Source: Bradyrhizobium sp. CER78 (GTDB lineage: Bacteria > Pseudomonadota > Alphaproteobacteria > Rhizobiales > Xanthobacteraceae). Taken from it: a DNA stretch of 64,000 nucleotides. Each line of letters opens with the position of its first letter. The first letter of the stretch is position 1. This document shows positions 1-9,152 of this stretch, in pieces. A program made the position numbers and the translations under genes. The notes under the pieces were generated by a model. It was not told the DNA's origin. It saw only the letters and a program-made list of their open reading frames with translations, and did no database searches. The stretch covers positions 310,001 through 374,000 of the forward strand of contig NZ_JARVWP010000001.1 in the NCBI RefSeq assembly GCF_029846235.1, written 5' to 3'.

Positions 1-618
1 AAAACCCTTGTCGATCTTGGAGCGCAGCCGCGAGATGTGCACGTCGATGACGTTGGTCTGCGGATCGAAATGATAGTCCCAGACATTCTCGAGCAGCATC
101 GTGCGCGTCACCACCTGCCCTGCATGCTTCATCAGATATTCGAGCAGGCGGAACTCGCGCGGCTGCAAGGTCAGCTCGTCCTTGCCGCGGGCGACGCGAT
201 GCGACAACCGATCGAGCTCGAGGTCGCCGACCTTGTAGGTGGTCTCCTCGGCCGGCCCGACATTGCGCCGCGACAGCACCTCGACGCGCGCGAGCAGCTC
301 GGCGAAGGAATAGGGTTTCGGCAGATAGTCGTCGCCGCCGGCGCGCAGGCCCTTGATGCGGTCATCGACCTGGCCGAGCGCCGAGAGGATCAGCACCGGC
401 GTCCGGTTGCCCTTGTCGCGCAGGCTGCCGATCAGCGACAGGCCGTCACGCTTCGGCAGCATGCGATCCACCACCAGCACGTCGTAGTCGCCGGTTTCGG
501 CCATCGACAGGCCTTCCTCGCCGTCGGAGGCGAGATCGGCGATGTAGCCGACTTCACGGAATGCCTTGACCAGATAGTCGGCTGACTCGCGGTCGTCTTC
601 GATGATCAGGATGCGCAT
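1..618 (-). CDS. OmpR-family response regulator (3' end beyond window)
   Basis: DNA-binding response regulator of the OmpR/PhoB class. My translation from the ATG at 618 gives 206 residues and then leaves the window, so only about 15-20 C-terminal residues are missing. The receiver domain (1-120) has the acidic pocket IIEDD, the phospho-acceptor Asp51 in VVDRMLPKRDG and Lys in YLPKPY. The C-terminal winged-helix domain follows (QPREFRLLEYL, NVIDVHISRLRSKID). An in-frame GTG at 639 is an alternative start. It lies downstream of degP in the same orientation, and its kinase is probably just off the left edge. What it regulates cannot be seen. Confidence 0.9.
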   Translation of the reverse strand, partial: MRILIIEDDRESADYLVKAFREVGYIADLASDGEEGLSMAETGDYDVLVVDRMLPKRDGLSLIGSLRDKGNRTPVLILSALGQVDDRIKGLRAGGDDYLPKPYSFAELLARVEVLSRRNVGPAEETTYKVGDLELDRLSHRVARGKDELTLQPREFRLLEYLMKHAGQVVTRTMLLENVWDYHFDPQTNVIDVHISRLRSKIDKGF

Positions 619-940
619 TTGCGGAGCGGTGGCGGTCACGGGAATGGGCCCTCTGTCAGCATGGCGCGGCCGGCCTGCACATGCAAGACGACCGCGCATA
701 TTCTGTAATTTGAGCTGCCGCATGATCTGACCGGAAAACCGGTTTCCACTTTTCCGGATCATGCGGGTTGGGAAAAAGTGGGCGGTGAAGCTGGGGGACT
801 CCACCGCCCTGAGACCTTCCGACGGAGGGGGGCATATTCCATCGAAAGGCAACATAGGGAGCGAGCAAGGGGCCCACCCCCCGGAAAGCGCCGTCGGCGG
901 GGGCGACGAATGCCGGCGACGCTTTCCAACTCATAGATAG
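619..940. other. Intergenic gap between degP and the response regulator
   Basis: 322 bases with no gene I can support. It holds one REP-like palindrome (718-766). A 92-codon minus-strand frame across 656-934 has an Arg/Pro-rich composition with no motif and looks accidental. The response-regulator promoter should lie here, but I cannot place it. Confidence 0.5.
718..766. repeat. REP-like palindrome, GCATGATC family
   Basis: Perfect 10-base arms, CCGCATGATC at 718-727 and GATCATGCGG at 757-766, enclose GGAAAACCGGTTTCCACTTT-like sequence. The same family recurs at 5694-5738 and in the composite block at 10632-10829. From general knowledge such elements are dispersed through Bradyrhizobium-type genomes. 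It sits between two same-strand genes and may act as an mRNA-end hairpin. Confidence 0.75.
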
Positions 941-2527
941 TTATCCCTTGGCCAACGGCACTGCCACAAAGCGCGACGAACCGCCGCTCTTCACGCGCAT
1001 GAGAACGCTGTTTTTGTTGTCATTGCGCGCTGCGGTGATCGCATCACGCACCTCACCGGCGGTGCCGACGGACTTGCCGGCGACCTCGAGGATCACGTCG
1101 CCTTCCTTGAAGCCCCGCTCAGCGGCAGCACTCTTGGGATCGACTTCGGTCACGACCACGCCTTCCTTGCCGGCGCCGGCGACGCTGTTGGCGGGCGCCA
1201 CCGTCAGACCCAGCTTCGGCACGTCGGTGCCGCGGGACGAATTGCCCTTGTCGCCGTCGTTGTTGGTGTCAGCCTTGGCTTCCAGGTTGTTCGGCAGCTG
1301 GCCGAGCGTGATGCTGACGGTCTTGTCCTGACCCTTGTGCAGCACGTTCAGCTTCACGGCATTGCCGGGCGCCAGCCCGCCGATGGTGCGGGCGAGTTCG
1401 CGCGCATCCTTCACCGGCTCGCCATTGACGGCGGTGATGACGTCACCGGACTCGATGCCCGCCTTGGCCGCGGGGCCGTTGGCCTGCGGTTCGGCGACCA
1501 GCGCGCCTTCGGCCTTCTTCATGCCAAGGCTGTCGGCGATGTCGGAGGTCACCGGCTGGATCTGGACGCCGATCCAGCCGCGGCTGACCGAGCCCTTGTC
1601 CTTCAGCTGGGCAACGACGCTCTTGACGGTCTGGGCCGGGATCGAGAACGCGATGCCGACGCTGCCGCCGGACGGCGAGTAGATCGCGGTGTTGACGCCC
1701 ATCACCTCACCCGACACGTCGAACGCCGGGCCACCCGAATTGCCCTTGTTCACGGGCGCATCGATCTGGATGAAGTCGTCATACGGACCGTTGCCGATGT
1801 CGCGGCCGGAGGCGGAGACGATGCCCGCAGTCACGGTGCCGCCGAGACCGAAGGGATTGCCGACCGCCAGCACCCAGTCGCCGATGCGCGGCTTGCTATC
1901 GGAGAGCTTGGCGAACTGGAAGTTGGAGCCGCCCTCGACCTTGATCAGCGCGAGATCGGTGCGCGGATCGGTGCCGATCACCTTGGCGGAATAGGTCTTG
2001 CCGTCATCGGTCGTGACTTCGACCTTGTCGGCGCCGTCGACGACGTGATTGTTGGTGACGGCGTAGCCGTCAGCCGAGATGAAGAAGCCGGAGCCCTGGC
2101 CCGTCACCACGCCACCGCCACGCGGTCCACCGCGCAGGCCGGGGGGCAAGCCATCCGGACCGCCAAAGCGGCGGAAGAAGCGCTCCATCGGCGAACCCGG
2201 CTGGAACGGCGAATCGTCATTGTTGCTGTCATCCTTCGCGACCTTCTCGCGAATGTTGACCTTGACCGAGATCACCGACGGCTTCACGCGCTCGACTATG
2301 TCGGCAAATCCGACCGGCTGCTGGACCTTCTTGACCTCGTTATTGACCTGCGCATGCGCAGGCGTCGTGAACAGGTCAGCGGGGTTGTGGGTGGGGCTGA
2401 AGCCATAGGTGGCGGCGCCGAGGCCGGCCACGACCGAGGCCATCAGCGCAAGTTTGCGGGCAGAGAACAGCGAGCGCTTCGGCGCCTTATAGGACGGAAG
2501 GGACGAGAGGTCGGGACGTTCGGTCAT
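941..2527 (-). CDS. degP: Periplasmic serine endoprotease DegP/HtrA (Do family)
   Basis: Envelope quality-control protease and chaperone, 528 aa. The N-terminus has about 23 residues before a hydrophobic segment (26-43) and ends in an AHAQ-type cleavage site near residue 60. The trypsin-like domain carries the full triad: His161 (TNNHVVDGAD), Asp191 (DPRTDLALIKV) and Ser264 (GNSGGPAF). Two PDZ domains follow, near 310-400 and 440-525. A Gly/Pro/Arg-rich insert at 105-140 matches the flexible LA-loop region of the family. The start has GGAG ten bases upstream. It follows the ccm operon by 170 bases on the same strand, so it may be cotranscribed or have its own stress promoter in that gap. Confidence 0.95.
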   Translation of the reverse strand: MTERPDLSSLPSYKAPKRSLFSARKLALMASVVAGLGAATYGFSPTHNPADLFTTPAHAQVNNEVKKVQQPVGFADIVERVKPSVISVKVNIREKVAKDDSNNDDSPFQPGSPMERFFRRFGGPDGLPPGLRGGPRGGGVVTGQGSGFFISADGYAVTNNHVVDGADKVEVTTDDGKTYSAKVIGTDPRTDLALIKVEGGSNFQFAKLSDSKPRIGDWVLAVGNPFGLGGTVTAGIVSASGRDIGNGPYDDFIQIDAPVNKGNSGGPAFDVSGEVMGVNTAIYSPSGGSVGIAFSIPAQTVKSVVAQLKDKGSVSRGWIGVQIQPVTSDIADSLGMKKAEGALVAEPQANGPAAKAGIESGDVITAVNGEPVKDARELARTIGGLAPGNAVKLNVLHKGQDKTVSITLGQLPNNLEAKADTNNDGDKGNSSRGTDVPKLGLTVAPANSVAGAGKEGVVVTEVDPKSAAAERGFKEGDVILEVAGKSVGTAGEVRDAITAARNDNKNSVLMRVKSGGSSRFVAVPLAKG

Positions 2528-2697
2528 GTGTTGAAATCTCCAAGGCCAGAATCACCGGTGCGGGGGCGGGCACCTGATGCAGCTGAACATGGGGTCATCA
2601 GCCTTACGGCGCGCTGGCTGCGGAATTAAACTTTTGTAATCGAGCAGATCAGCGCTGCGGCAGAATAGCGCAGCCGAATTAAGGGCTTAGAAAGGAA

Positions 2698-3204
2698 CTA
2701 AAGCGGCTTGTCCGGCGCGGATTCGGCCGCCAGCAGCCGTTCGAGGCGCGCCTGCTCGTCGGACGTCAGTCCGGGGCCGGAATCGCCCCCGGCGGCGACC
2801 GGGTTGCCCTTGCGCCGGCCGAGGCGCCAGAGCGCAAGACCGCCCAGCAGAAGCGCCAGCGGCGGCGTCAGCCACAGCACCAGCGTATGCTCGTTGAGAC
2901 GCGGCTTCAGCAGCACGAATTCGCCGTAGCGGGCGACCAGGAAATCGATCACCTGGCGGTCGCTGTCGCCAGCCGAGATGCGTTCGCGCACCAGCAGGCG
3001 GAGGTCGCGCGCCAGCGGCGCCTCCGAATCGTCGATCGACTGGTTCTGGCAGACCATGCAGCGCAGCTCTTTGGAGAGCTCGCGCGCCCTCGCCTCCTTG
3101 GCCGGATCCGCCATGATCTCGTCGGGCAGCACCGCCCGCGCGGGCATCGCGCCGAGCATCAGGCTCGCCGTAAGAAGAGCGGCTGCAAGCGCGCGCGACC
3201 GCAT
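2698..3204 (-). CDS. ccmH: Cytochrome c maturation protein CcmH/CycL
   Basis: Periplasmic, membrane-anchored thiol-disulfide protein that keeps the apocytochrome CXXCH motif reduced for heme ligation; 168 aa. It has a signal peptide (1-24, ending ARA), the family signature with the redox pair Cys49-X-X-Cys52 (LRCMVCQNQSI), one transmembrane helix near 107-125 and a charged C-terminal tail. I chose the ATG at 3204 because it overlaps the ccmF stop as TGATG, giving translational coupling. A longer frame starting at 3321 lies inside ccmF and is not credible. It is the last gene of the ccmI-E-F-H operon. Confidence 0.94.
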   Translation of the reverse strand: MRSRALAAALLTASLMLGAMPARAVLPDEIMADPAKEARARELSKELRCMVCQNQSIDDSEAPLARDLRLLVRERISAGDSDRQVIDFLVARYGEFVLLKPRLNEHTLVLWLTPPLALLLGGLALWRLGRRKGNPVAAGGDSGPGLTSDEQARLERLLAAESAPDKPL

Positions 3205-5189
3205 CACTCGGCCGCCTGCAATGCGCGCGCGGCTGCTTTGGCCGGCTTCGGCGCGCCGACCCGCAAGCGGCGGTCGGACAGCGACAGCAAGCCGCCGAAC
3301 GCCATCAGCACCGGCCCCCACCAGATCATGAGCACCAGCGGCTTGTGATAGATGCGCACCGCGATCGCGCCGTCGGCCGAGGCATCACCGAGCGAGATGT
3401 AGAGCTGGCTTGCGCCGCGCGTCAGCAGCGCGGCCTCGGTCGTCGAGGCGCCACGGGTCGTGAAGTTGCGCTTCGACGGCGTCATCACGCTGATTTTCTC
3501 GCCGTCACGCGTCACGGTGAATTGCGCGACCATCTCGCGGTAGTTCGGCCCCTGCCGCGGATTCAGGCCGTCGAGCCGCAGCTGGTAGCCCGCGACGCGG
3601 GCGACGTCGTCCGGCTTCATGGAGCCGATATATTCGGTGTTCCAGGTGGTCTCGCAAACGATCCCGATCAGCGCGACGCCGAGGCCGGCATGCGCAAACG
3701 CCGTGCCCCAGGTCGCACGCGGCAGGCCACGCGCCCGGCGCAGCGAGAGCGAGAACGGAATCCGGAACAGCGCGATCCGTTCGGCGAGATCGCACAGCGC
3801 CCCCATGATGACGAAGGCCGCAAGCCCGATCGCGAGCGGCGCCAAGGTCGCGCCGCCATAGGTCCACGCAAACACCAGGGCCATTGCCACCAGCGCCACG
3901 ATGCCGGCGACCATCAGCCGCTGCGCCGCGCCGAGCAGGTCGCCGCGCTTCCAGGCCAGCAGCGGCCCGAACGGCACCGCGAGCAGCAGCGGCACGAACA
4001 GCGGCGCGAAGGTGAAATTGAAGAACGGCGCGCCGACCGAGATCTTCTCGCCGGTCAGCACCTCGAGCGCCAGCGGATACAGCGTGCCGATGAACACCGT
4101 CGCGCATGCGGTGGTGAGCAGGAGATTGTTGAGCACCAGCGCGCCTTCGCGGGAGATCGGCGCGAACAGCCCGCCCTGCTTCAGCGCCGGTGCGCGCCAG
4201 GCATAGAGCGACAGGCTGCCGCCGATGAAGACGAACAGGATCAGCAGGATGAACACGCCGCGGGTCGGATCGGTGGCGAATGCGTGAACCGATGTGAGCA
4301 CGCCGGAGCGCACCAGGAAGGTGCCGAGCAGCGACAGCGAGAAGGTCAGGATCGACAGCAGCACGGTCCAGACCTTGAGCGCGTTGCGCTTTTCCATCAC
4401 CAGCGCCGAGTGCAGCAGCGCGGTGCCGGCAAGCCACGGCATCAGCGAGGCGTTCTCGACCGGATCCCAGAACCACCAGCCGCCCCAGCCGAGCTCGTAA
4501 TAGGCCCAGTACGAGCCCATCGCGATGCCGAGCGTCAGGAAGATCCACGCCATCAGCGTCCACGGCCGCACCCAGCGTGCCCAGGCGGCGTCGATCCGCC
4601 CCTCGAGCAGCGCCGCCACCGCGAACGAGAACGAGATCGAGAAGCCGACATAGCCGAGATAGAGCATCGGCGGATGCACCGCGAGGCCGATGTCCTGCAG
4701 CACCGGATTGAGGTCGCGCCCCTCGATCGGCGGATTGGCGATGCGCAGGAACGGATTCGAGGTGATGAGGATGAACAGATAGAACGCGCTGGCGACCCAG
4801 GCCTGCACCGCCAGCACATGCGCGCGCAGCGACAGCGGCAGATTGTTGCCGAACGCCGCGACGAGGCCGCCGAACAGCGCCAGGATCGACACCCACAGCA
4901 GCATCGATCCTTCATGGTTTCCCCACACGCCGGTGATCTTGTAGAGCAGCGGCTTCAGCGAATGCGAATTCTCGTAGACATTGGCGACCGAGAAATCCGA
5001 GGTGACGTGCAGCGTCACCAGCGCCGCGAACGACGCCGCGACGAACAGCAACTGGGCGAGCGCGGTCGAGCGCGCGACGTTCATCAACGCGGCATCGCGC
5101 CAGCGCGCGCCGACGATCGGCACGATCGACTGGATCAGCGCGAGCGCGAGCGCAAGCACCAGGGCATAATGTCCGCTTTCGGCGATCAC
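3204..5189 (-). CDS. ccmF: Heme lyase subunit CcmF/CycK
   Basis: Polytopic inner-membrane component of the system I cytochrome c maturation complex that attaches heme to apocytochrome c; 661 aa, the usual family length. The tryptophan-rich WWD signature is at about residues 234-250 ([18 protein letters not shown]), and there are many transmembrane helices. Conserved periplasmic His candidates occur around HEGSMLLW and [10 protein letters not shown]. It overlaps ccmE by four bases (5186-5189) and ccmH by one (3204), consistent with a coupled operon. Confidence 0.96.
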   Translation of the reverse strand: MIAESGHYALVLALALALIQSIVPIVGARWRDAALMNVARSTALAQLLFVAASFAALVTLHVTSDFSVANVYENSHSLKPLLYKITGVWGNHEGSMLLWVSILALFGGLVAAFGNNLPLSLRAHVLAVQAWVASAFYLFILITSNPFLRIANPPIEGRDLNPVLQDIGLAVHPPMLYLGYVGFSISFSFAVAALLEGRIDAAWARWVRPWTLMAWIFLTLGIAMGSYWAYYELGWGGWWFWDPVENASLMPWLAGTALLHSALVMEKRNALKVWTVLLSILTFSLSLLGTFLVRSGVLTSVHAFATDPTRGVFILLILFVFIGGSLSLYAWRAPALKQGGLFAPISREGALVLNNLLLTTACATVFIGTLYPLALEVLTGEKISVGAPFFNFTFAPLFVPLLLAVPFGPLLAWKRGDLLGAAQRLMVAGIVALVAMALVFAWTYGGATLAPLAIGLAAFVIMGALCDLAERIALFRIPFSLSLRRARGLPRATWGTAFAHAGLGVALIGIVCETTWNTEYIGSMKPDDVARVAGYQLRLDGLNPRQGPNYREMVAQFTVTRDGEKISVMTPSKRNFTTRGASTTEAALLTRGASQLYISLGDASADGAIAVRIYHKPLVLMIWWGPVLMAFGGLLSLSDRRLRVGAPKPAKAAARALQAAE

Positions 5190-5680
5190 CGCATGGCTCC
5201 CTGGGTCGGCGCCGCGGAGGCGCTCGGCATGTTGCCTGGTTTGGCGTAATCGTCCTTCCAGTGTCCCTGCTTCTTCAGGGCGTCGGCGACGTCCTTCGGC
5301 ATGTAGGTCTCGTCATGCTTGGCGAGCACGGTGTCGGCACGGAACACGCCATCAGCGTCGAGCGCGCCTTCGGCAACGACGCCCTGCCCCTCGCGGAACA
5401 GATCCGGCAGGATGCCTTTGTACGCAACCGGCAGCGTCGCGCCGCCATCGCCGACAGTAAAGGTCACAGCGAGGTTGTCGCCGCGCTTGAGCGAGCCCTG
5501 CTCAACGAGGCCGCCGAGGCGGAAGCGCTTGCCGGGGCCGAGATGCTTTTCGGCCACCATCGACGGCGTCGAGAAGAACACGATGGAATCGCGCAGCGCG
5601 TTCAGCACCAGGCCCGCGGCGATCGCGAGCACGACAAGCGCGCAGCCGATCAGTGTCAAACGCCGTTGCTTCCTGGTCAT
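5186..5680 (-). CDS. ccmE: Heme chaperone CcmE/CycJ
   Basis: Periplasmic heme chaperone anchored by one N-terminal helix (about 10-28); 164 aa. It binds heme covalently through a histidine, seen here as His122 in [11 protein letters not shown], the family signature. The OB-fold core (45-125) is intact, and a flexible Pro/Ala-rich tail follows. The gene overlaps ccmF by four bases. Between it and ccmI lies a REP-like palindrome (5694-5738). Confidence 0.96.
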   Translation of the reverse strand: MTRKQRRLTLIGCALVVLAIAAGLVLNALRDSIVFFSTPSMVAEKHLGPGKRFRLGGLVEQGSLKRGDNLAVTFTVGDGGATLPVAYKGILPDLFREGQGVVAEGALDADGVFRADTVLAKHDETYMPKDVADALKKQGHWKDDYAKPGNMPSASAAPTQGAMR

Positions 5681-5693
5681 GGTCTATCCCTGC

Positions 5694-5738
5694 GCATGAC
5701 GTTTCCCGAAAACCGCAGTGCACTTTTCGGCGTCATGC
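5694..5738. repeat. REP-like palindrome inside the ccm operon
   Basis: Arms GCATGACG (5694-5701) and CGTCATGC (5731-5738) enclose a core related to the element at 718-766. It occupies almost the whole 59-base gap between ccmI and ccmE, so a hairpin would form inside the polycistronic message and could lower or stabilise expression of one side. Confidence 0.7.
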
Positions 5739-5739
5739 T

Positions 5740-6861
5740 CTATCCATCAAGCCCGAGAGTCTTCAGCCCTTCATTGAGCTGACGCAACCGATCCGCATCG
5801 TTGGCGACCGCCTGACGGGCATCCGCGCGCGCGCTCATCGCCTTGTCGCGCTCGCCCATCACGAGATAGGCACGGACCAGCCGCAGCCAGCCCTCGACAT
5901 CGTCGCCGTTGGTCTTCAGCCGCGTCGCCAGCCGATCGACCATGCCCTTGATCATGGTGCCGCGATCGGCCTCGCTCATGTCCTGGGCCGCGGCCACCGC
6001 GCCATCCGGCAGCGCGGGTGCGCTGACGCCACCGGGCACACTGCCGCCGACCCGGACCAGCGCAGCCTGCACCAGCGGCCGCCACGGCGCGTCGGATGGC
6101 CCCTTCGCCAGCATCTTCTGCCAGAGCGCCGCGGCGTCGGCCTTGCGGCCGTCCTGCTCGGCGGCAAGACCGAGGAAATAGTTCGCCTTGGCGTCGTCGC
6201 CATTCAGCGCGACGGCGCGCTCGAACTCCGCCTTGGCGTCCGCGGTGACGACGCCGCCAGCGCTCCCCATGAGCGCCTCGCCGAGATCGGCGCGGCGATC
6301 GGCACTGTCGCCGGCATAGGTGATGGCATTGCGATAGGCGCGGACGGCGTCATCGTAGCGGCCAAGGCGCGACAACACCGGCGCCAGCACCGTCCAGCCG
6401 CGGCCGTCGGTCGGGTTCTTCTCCAGATGGGCCTCGACCTGCGCGACGAGATTGGCGAGCGGCTGGTTGGCATCGGCCACCCGGCTGCGCTCGGCGAGCG
6501 GAAAGTCGCCGAGGCGCGGCGAGCCAAGCGCGAGATAGAAGCTCGAAGCAATCACCGGCAATCCGACCAGGGCGACGATCGCAGCAGTGCGCCGCAGGCT
6601 GAGACTGCCCTGCACCGGTTCTTCGCGTCCGCTCTGATCGGCGGCGGCAAGCAGCCGGCGGCTGATCTCGATCCGCGCGGCATCGGCCTCGGCGGCGCCG
6701 ATGATCCCTGCGGCCATGTCGCGGTCGATTTCGGCGAGCTGGTCGCGGTAGACCACGACCTCGCTGCCGCCACTGTCCGCCCGCCCGCGGCGGCTGAGCG
6801 GCCATAGCACGGCAAAGATCGCCGCGACCGTCATCAGCGCGAACACAAACCACAGCGTCAT
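5740..6861 (-). CDS. ccmI: Cytochrome c maturation protein CcmI/CycH
   Basis: Apocytochrome chaperone of the system I maturation machinery; 373 aa from the ATG at 6861. Two N-terminal transmembrane segments (about 1-20 and 95-115) flank a cytoplasmic Leu/Arg-rich loop, followed by a periplasmic TPR-rich domain (about 130-370, e.g. WTVLAPVLSRLGRYDDAVRA and GWLRLVRAYLVMGERDKA). I preferred MTLWFVFALMTV to the ATG 36 bases upstream because it begins directly with the expected membrane segment. It is the first gene of ccmI-E-F-H. Confidence 0.92.
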   Translation of the reverse strand: MTLWFVFALMTVAAIFAVLWPLSRRGRADSGGSEVVVYRDQLAEIDRDMAAGIIGAAEADAARIEISRRLLAAADQSGREEPVQGSLSLRRTAAIVALVGLPVIASSFYLALGSPRLGDFPLAERSRVADANQPLANLVAQVEAHLEKNPTDGRGWTVLAPVLSRLGRYDDAVRAYRNAITYAGDSADRRADLGEALMGSAGGVVTADAKAEFERAVALNGDDAKANYFLGLAAEQDGRKADAAALWQKMLAKGPSDAPWRPLVQAALVRVGGSVPGGVSAPALPDGAVAAAQDMSEADRGTMIKGMVDRLATRLKTNGDDVEGWLRLVRAYLVMGERDKAMSARADARQAVANDADRLRQLNEGLKTLGLDG

Positions 6862-7219
6862 CAAGCGGTTCCCGGATGGAACGGCGGCTTCCGGCAAGCC
6901 GCCTTAGAATCGCTTTACACTACGTGCGGCGAGCCCGGCAATTGACAATTGCTGGATCGGCCGAAGGTCGGAATCGGGCGGCTTCCGGCGCCGTTGCAAC
7001 GGCGTTACCGGGCGAAGGCGCGCACCACCAAAATATCGAAAACAACCCCATGCAAAGGCGCCGACGGCGCTCGAATGCCGACTTGACACGTCGGGCAAAT
7101 CAGCGCCACACTTCCATTATTCCGAAATTGCGCAAATGCTCGTCGTCCCGCCTGGCGGGCTCATCGGTTTGCCGTCGAACAGGCTCGCGCATGACGGTGC
7201 CATGCTATTGAAGCAAGCG
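6862..7219. other. Divergent intergenic region, ccm operon versus CPCC gene
   Basis: 358 bases without a supported gene. It holds a perfect inverted repeat (6938-6952) upstream of ccmI. Promoters for the ccm operon (minus) and the small plus-strand gene should lie here. I see no clear -35/-10 pair. Confidence 0.45.
6938..6952. promoter_or_regulatory. Perfect inverted repeat upstream of ccmI (possible operator)
   Basis: GCAATTG-A-CAATTGC is a perfect 7-1-7 palindrome 77 bases upstream of the ccmI start. Its position and symmetry suit a dimeric regulator. No regulator is assigned, and the functional role is inference. Confidence 0.35.
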
Positions 7220-7420
7220 ATGGCCGACAACACCGACAAAACTCTCTTTCCTTGCCCTTGCTGCGCTTCCGAAGTTCTGACGGAGGTAGGGGCGTATGAG
7301 ATTTGCGACGGATGTGGCTGGGAAGACGACCCTGAGCAGCGGGACAACCCTGACTACTCAGGCGGCGCAAATCGGCTCAGCCTGAATCAATATCGCGAAG
7401 AACACCAGAAATTGAGGTGA
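7220..7420 (+). CDS. Small CPCC-type cysteine-rich protein
   Basis: A 66-aa protein with two Cys pairs, PCPCC near residues 11-15 and CDGCGWEDDPEQRDNPDYSG near 29-48. This is the pattern of the CPCC cysteine-rich family, presumed to bind zinc, function unknown. Family members start shortly before the first Cys cluster, so I chose the ATG at 7220 (AGCAAG just upstream). The frame is open to 7136 with other ATGs at 7136 and 7202. It is a single gene, convergent with the 464-aa protein gene that ends 8 bases away. Confidence 0.7.
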   Translation: MADNTDKTLFPCPCCASEVLTEVGAYEICDGCGWEDDPEQRDNPDYSGGANRLSLNQYREEHQKLR

Positions 7421-7428
7421 CGGCTACT

Positions 7429-8823
7429 CTATCCCGCGCGCGTCGACTTCCGCTCGCCGGTCACCGCGTTCTCCGCCGCCCGGTTCATCAGCGACGCGTA
7501 GTCGTGGCCGAACAGCACCTCGCAGAAGCGGATCGCGGCCTTGACTTGCTGCTGGCGGAAGGCGCGGACCCGGGCGTCGCCGCCGCGCAGCGACTGCACC
7601 AGCCCCTCGGTCGACTGCTCGACATAATGTTGCAGGTCGGAGAAGGTCCGCAGCGTCACCTCGTTGATGGCGAGTTCGCTGGCATAGGTGCGGCACACCG
7701 CGACGAAATCGATCAGGGCGGCGGCGTCCTCGACCTCGGACTGGTCGATCTTGGCGCCGGCGGTGATGTCCTTGTCGGCGCGCTGACGCAGGATGCGGCG
7801 GACCCGGCCCGGCACGCTGTCGATCTCCGATTGCAGCGCGTTGGAGGTGTCGGCGCGGACCGATGTCAGCTGACGCCCCCAGGTGGAATCGTTGCGCAGG
7901 TCGAGCTCGGTGCGCAGGCCGCGGACCCCGTCATGCAGGGTCTTGAGCTGCTCGCCGACATAATCGAAATGGCCGCGCCGGATGTCGGTGCGCAGGCAGG
8001 CGGCGACGAAGGACAGGTCATGCAGCGCGATGGTGACGGCGATGCCGTAGGGCGTTGCCGCAACCCGCAGCTCGTCGTCGGAGGCCGCCATCTTGATGGC
8101 GAGGCGGATGATCTGCCATGGCGCGGCGAGCCGCTGTGCAATCAATGACAGCGCGAAGGGCAACAGCTGCGGCGTCTGCAGCGACGGCAGTTTGAGCGCA
8201 TCCATTGCGGAAGCGATCTGGGAATCGGCAAACACGCGGATCTGGCTCGGCAGCCGGCTGCCCAGGGTTTCCAGGGCCTCGCGGGCCTGCAGCACCAGGC
8301 CGATCGGCAGCAGATCCTCGACCACGCTCGGCGGGCCGACACGCGACAGCGCGCGCTGACGATCATCCTGTGCGGGACCGGCGATCTTGAGGATGGCTTC
8401 CGCCGCGGCGAGCTGGAACTTGCGCGCGGCGATCTCCATCGGACCGCTCTCGGTGGCCGTCGCCAGCGCCGCCTCGAATGCGCGGGCAGCCTCAGGCGCG
8501 CCCTCGCGGGCCAGCCACTGCCAGATCGGCAGCAGCGAGGCGCGCCGGAGCTGGCCGGGCCGGGTCGGGAAATTGGTCTCGGCGAGGAACGGCTCGAGCG
8601 GCCGGAACAGGAGCCGCGCCGGATCGTCGCTGCGCGGCTCGATCCGCTCGTCCTCCTCGGCCCCGCGCACGATCTTGCGCAGCTGCTCCAGCACCAGATT
8701 GGCGACGGCCACATCATCGCCACGTTCGACGGCGCGCTCCAGCTCCCGCATCAGCAGCGCCTGCGATTGCGGCGGAAGCTGCGCGAGATAATCCCTCAGC
8801 CGCTCTGTCGATTTCTGGCTCAT
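7429..8823 (-). CDS. Conserved protein of unknown function, 464 aa
   Basis: I do not recognise a named family. The protein is soluble, mainly helical, rich in Ala/Leu/Arg, with no signal peptide or transmembrane segment. Its N-terminus (MSQKSTERLRDYLAQLPPQS) and a repeated Leu-rich helical pattern through the middle look like a scaffold or regulatory protein. The start at 8823 was chosen over the frame's upstream end because the preceding 43 residues are compositionally noisy. It stands alone, with repeat DNA upstream separating it from the kinase gene. Confidence 0.75.
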   Translation of the reverse strand: MSQKSTERLRDYLAQLPPQSQALLMRELERAVERGDDVAVANLVLEQLRKIVRGAEEDERIEPRSDDPARLLFRPLEPFLAETNFPTRPGQLRRASLLPIWQWLAREGAPEAARAFEAALATATESGPMEIAARKFQLAAAEAILKIAGPAQDDRQRALSRVGPPSVVEDLLPIGLVLQAREALETLGSRLPSQIRVFADSQIASAMDALKLPSLQTPQLLPFALSLIAQRLAAPWQIIRLAIKMAASDDELRVAATPYGIAVTIALHDLSFVAACLRTDIRRGHFDYVGEQLKTLHDGVRGLRTELDLRNDSTWGRQLTSVRADTSNALQSEIDSVPGRVRRILRQRADKDITAGAKIDQSEVEDAAALIDFVAVCRTYASELAINEVTLRTFSDLQHYVEQSTEGLVQSLRGGDARVRAFRQQQVKAAIRFCEVLFGHDYASLMNRAAENAVTGERKSTRAG

Positions 8824-9152
8824 GCGCCCGGTCGTGAAAGCTTGGTGCCCGGCAAACGCCGCAGCCCGTCCGCCCGCGATGATAGAGGGGCGCGCGTTAA
8901 GAAGCCGTTTAGGAATAATGCGGTCCCGAGGCCGGTCTCGCACGGGTCTCAAGCCTAATGGGATTGAGTTGAGCTGGATCGGCAGCGGAGGTTTACCTCT
9001 CCCTTGGGAGAGGTCGGCGCGTAGCGCCGGGTGAGGGATTACGGTCTCTCGTTAGCGCTGCGGCCCCTCACCCGCTTTGCTTCGACCTCTCCCGTTGGGG
9101 AGAGGTGAAGCAAGTCCGTGGCCGAACCGATTCGATCCAAACTCATCCTGTC
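8824..9152. other. Intergenic block made largely of repeat DNA
   Basis: 329 bases, most of it a copy of the long CACCTCTCCC repeat (8951-9152). No gene is supported. Confidence 0.6.
8951..9152 (+). repeat. Long palindromic repeat, copy A (CACCTCTCCC family)
   Basis: The element begins AAGCCTAATGGGATTGAGTT and has nested hairpins (CCTCTCCCTTGGGAGAGG near 8996; CCTCTCCCGTTGGGGAGAGG near 9088). It ends near CCGATTCGATCCAAACTCAT just before the kinase stop codon. Copy B at 24365-24601 lies in inverted orientation and matches at both outer flanks as well as the core, which defines the element as about 200 bases. Confidence 0.8.

Noticed and set aside
656..934. 92-codon minus-strand frame between degP and the response regulator
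   Set aside because: It runs through a REP-like palindrome, has no motif and no ribosome site.
3345..5249. 634-codon plus-strand open frame opposite ccmF
   Set aside because: Shadow of the minus-strand ccmF gene, His/Arg/Gln-rich with no motif. The opposite strand carries the complete ccmF signature.
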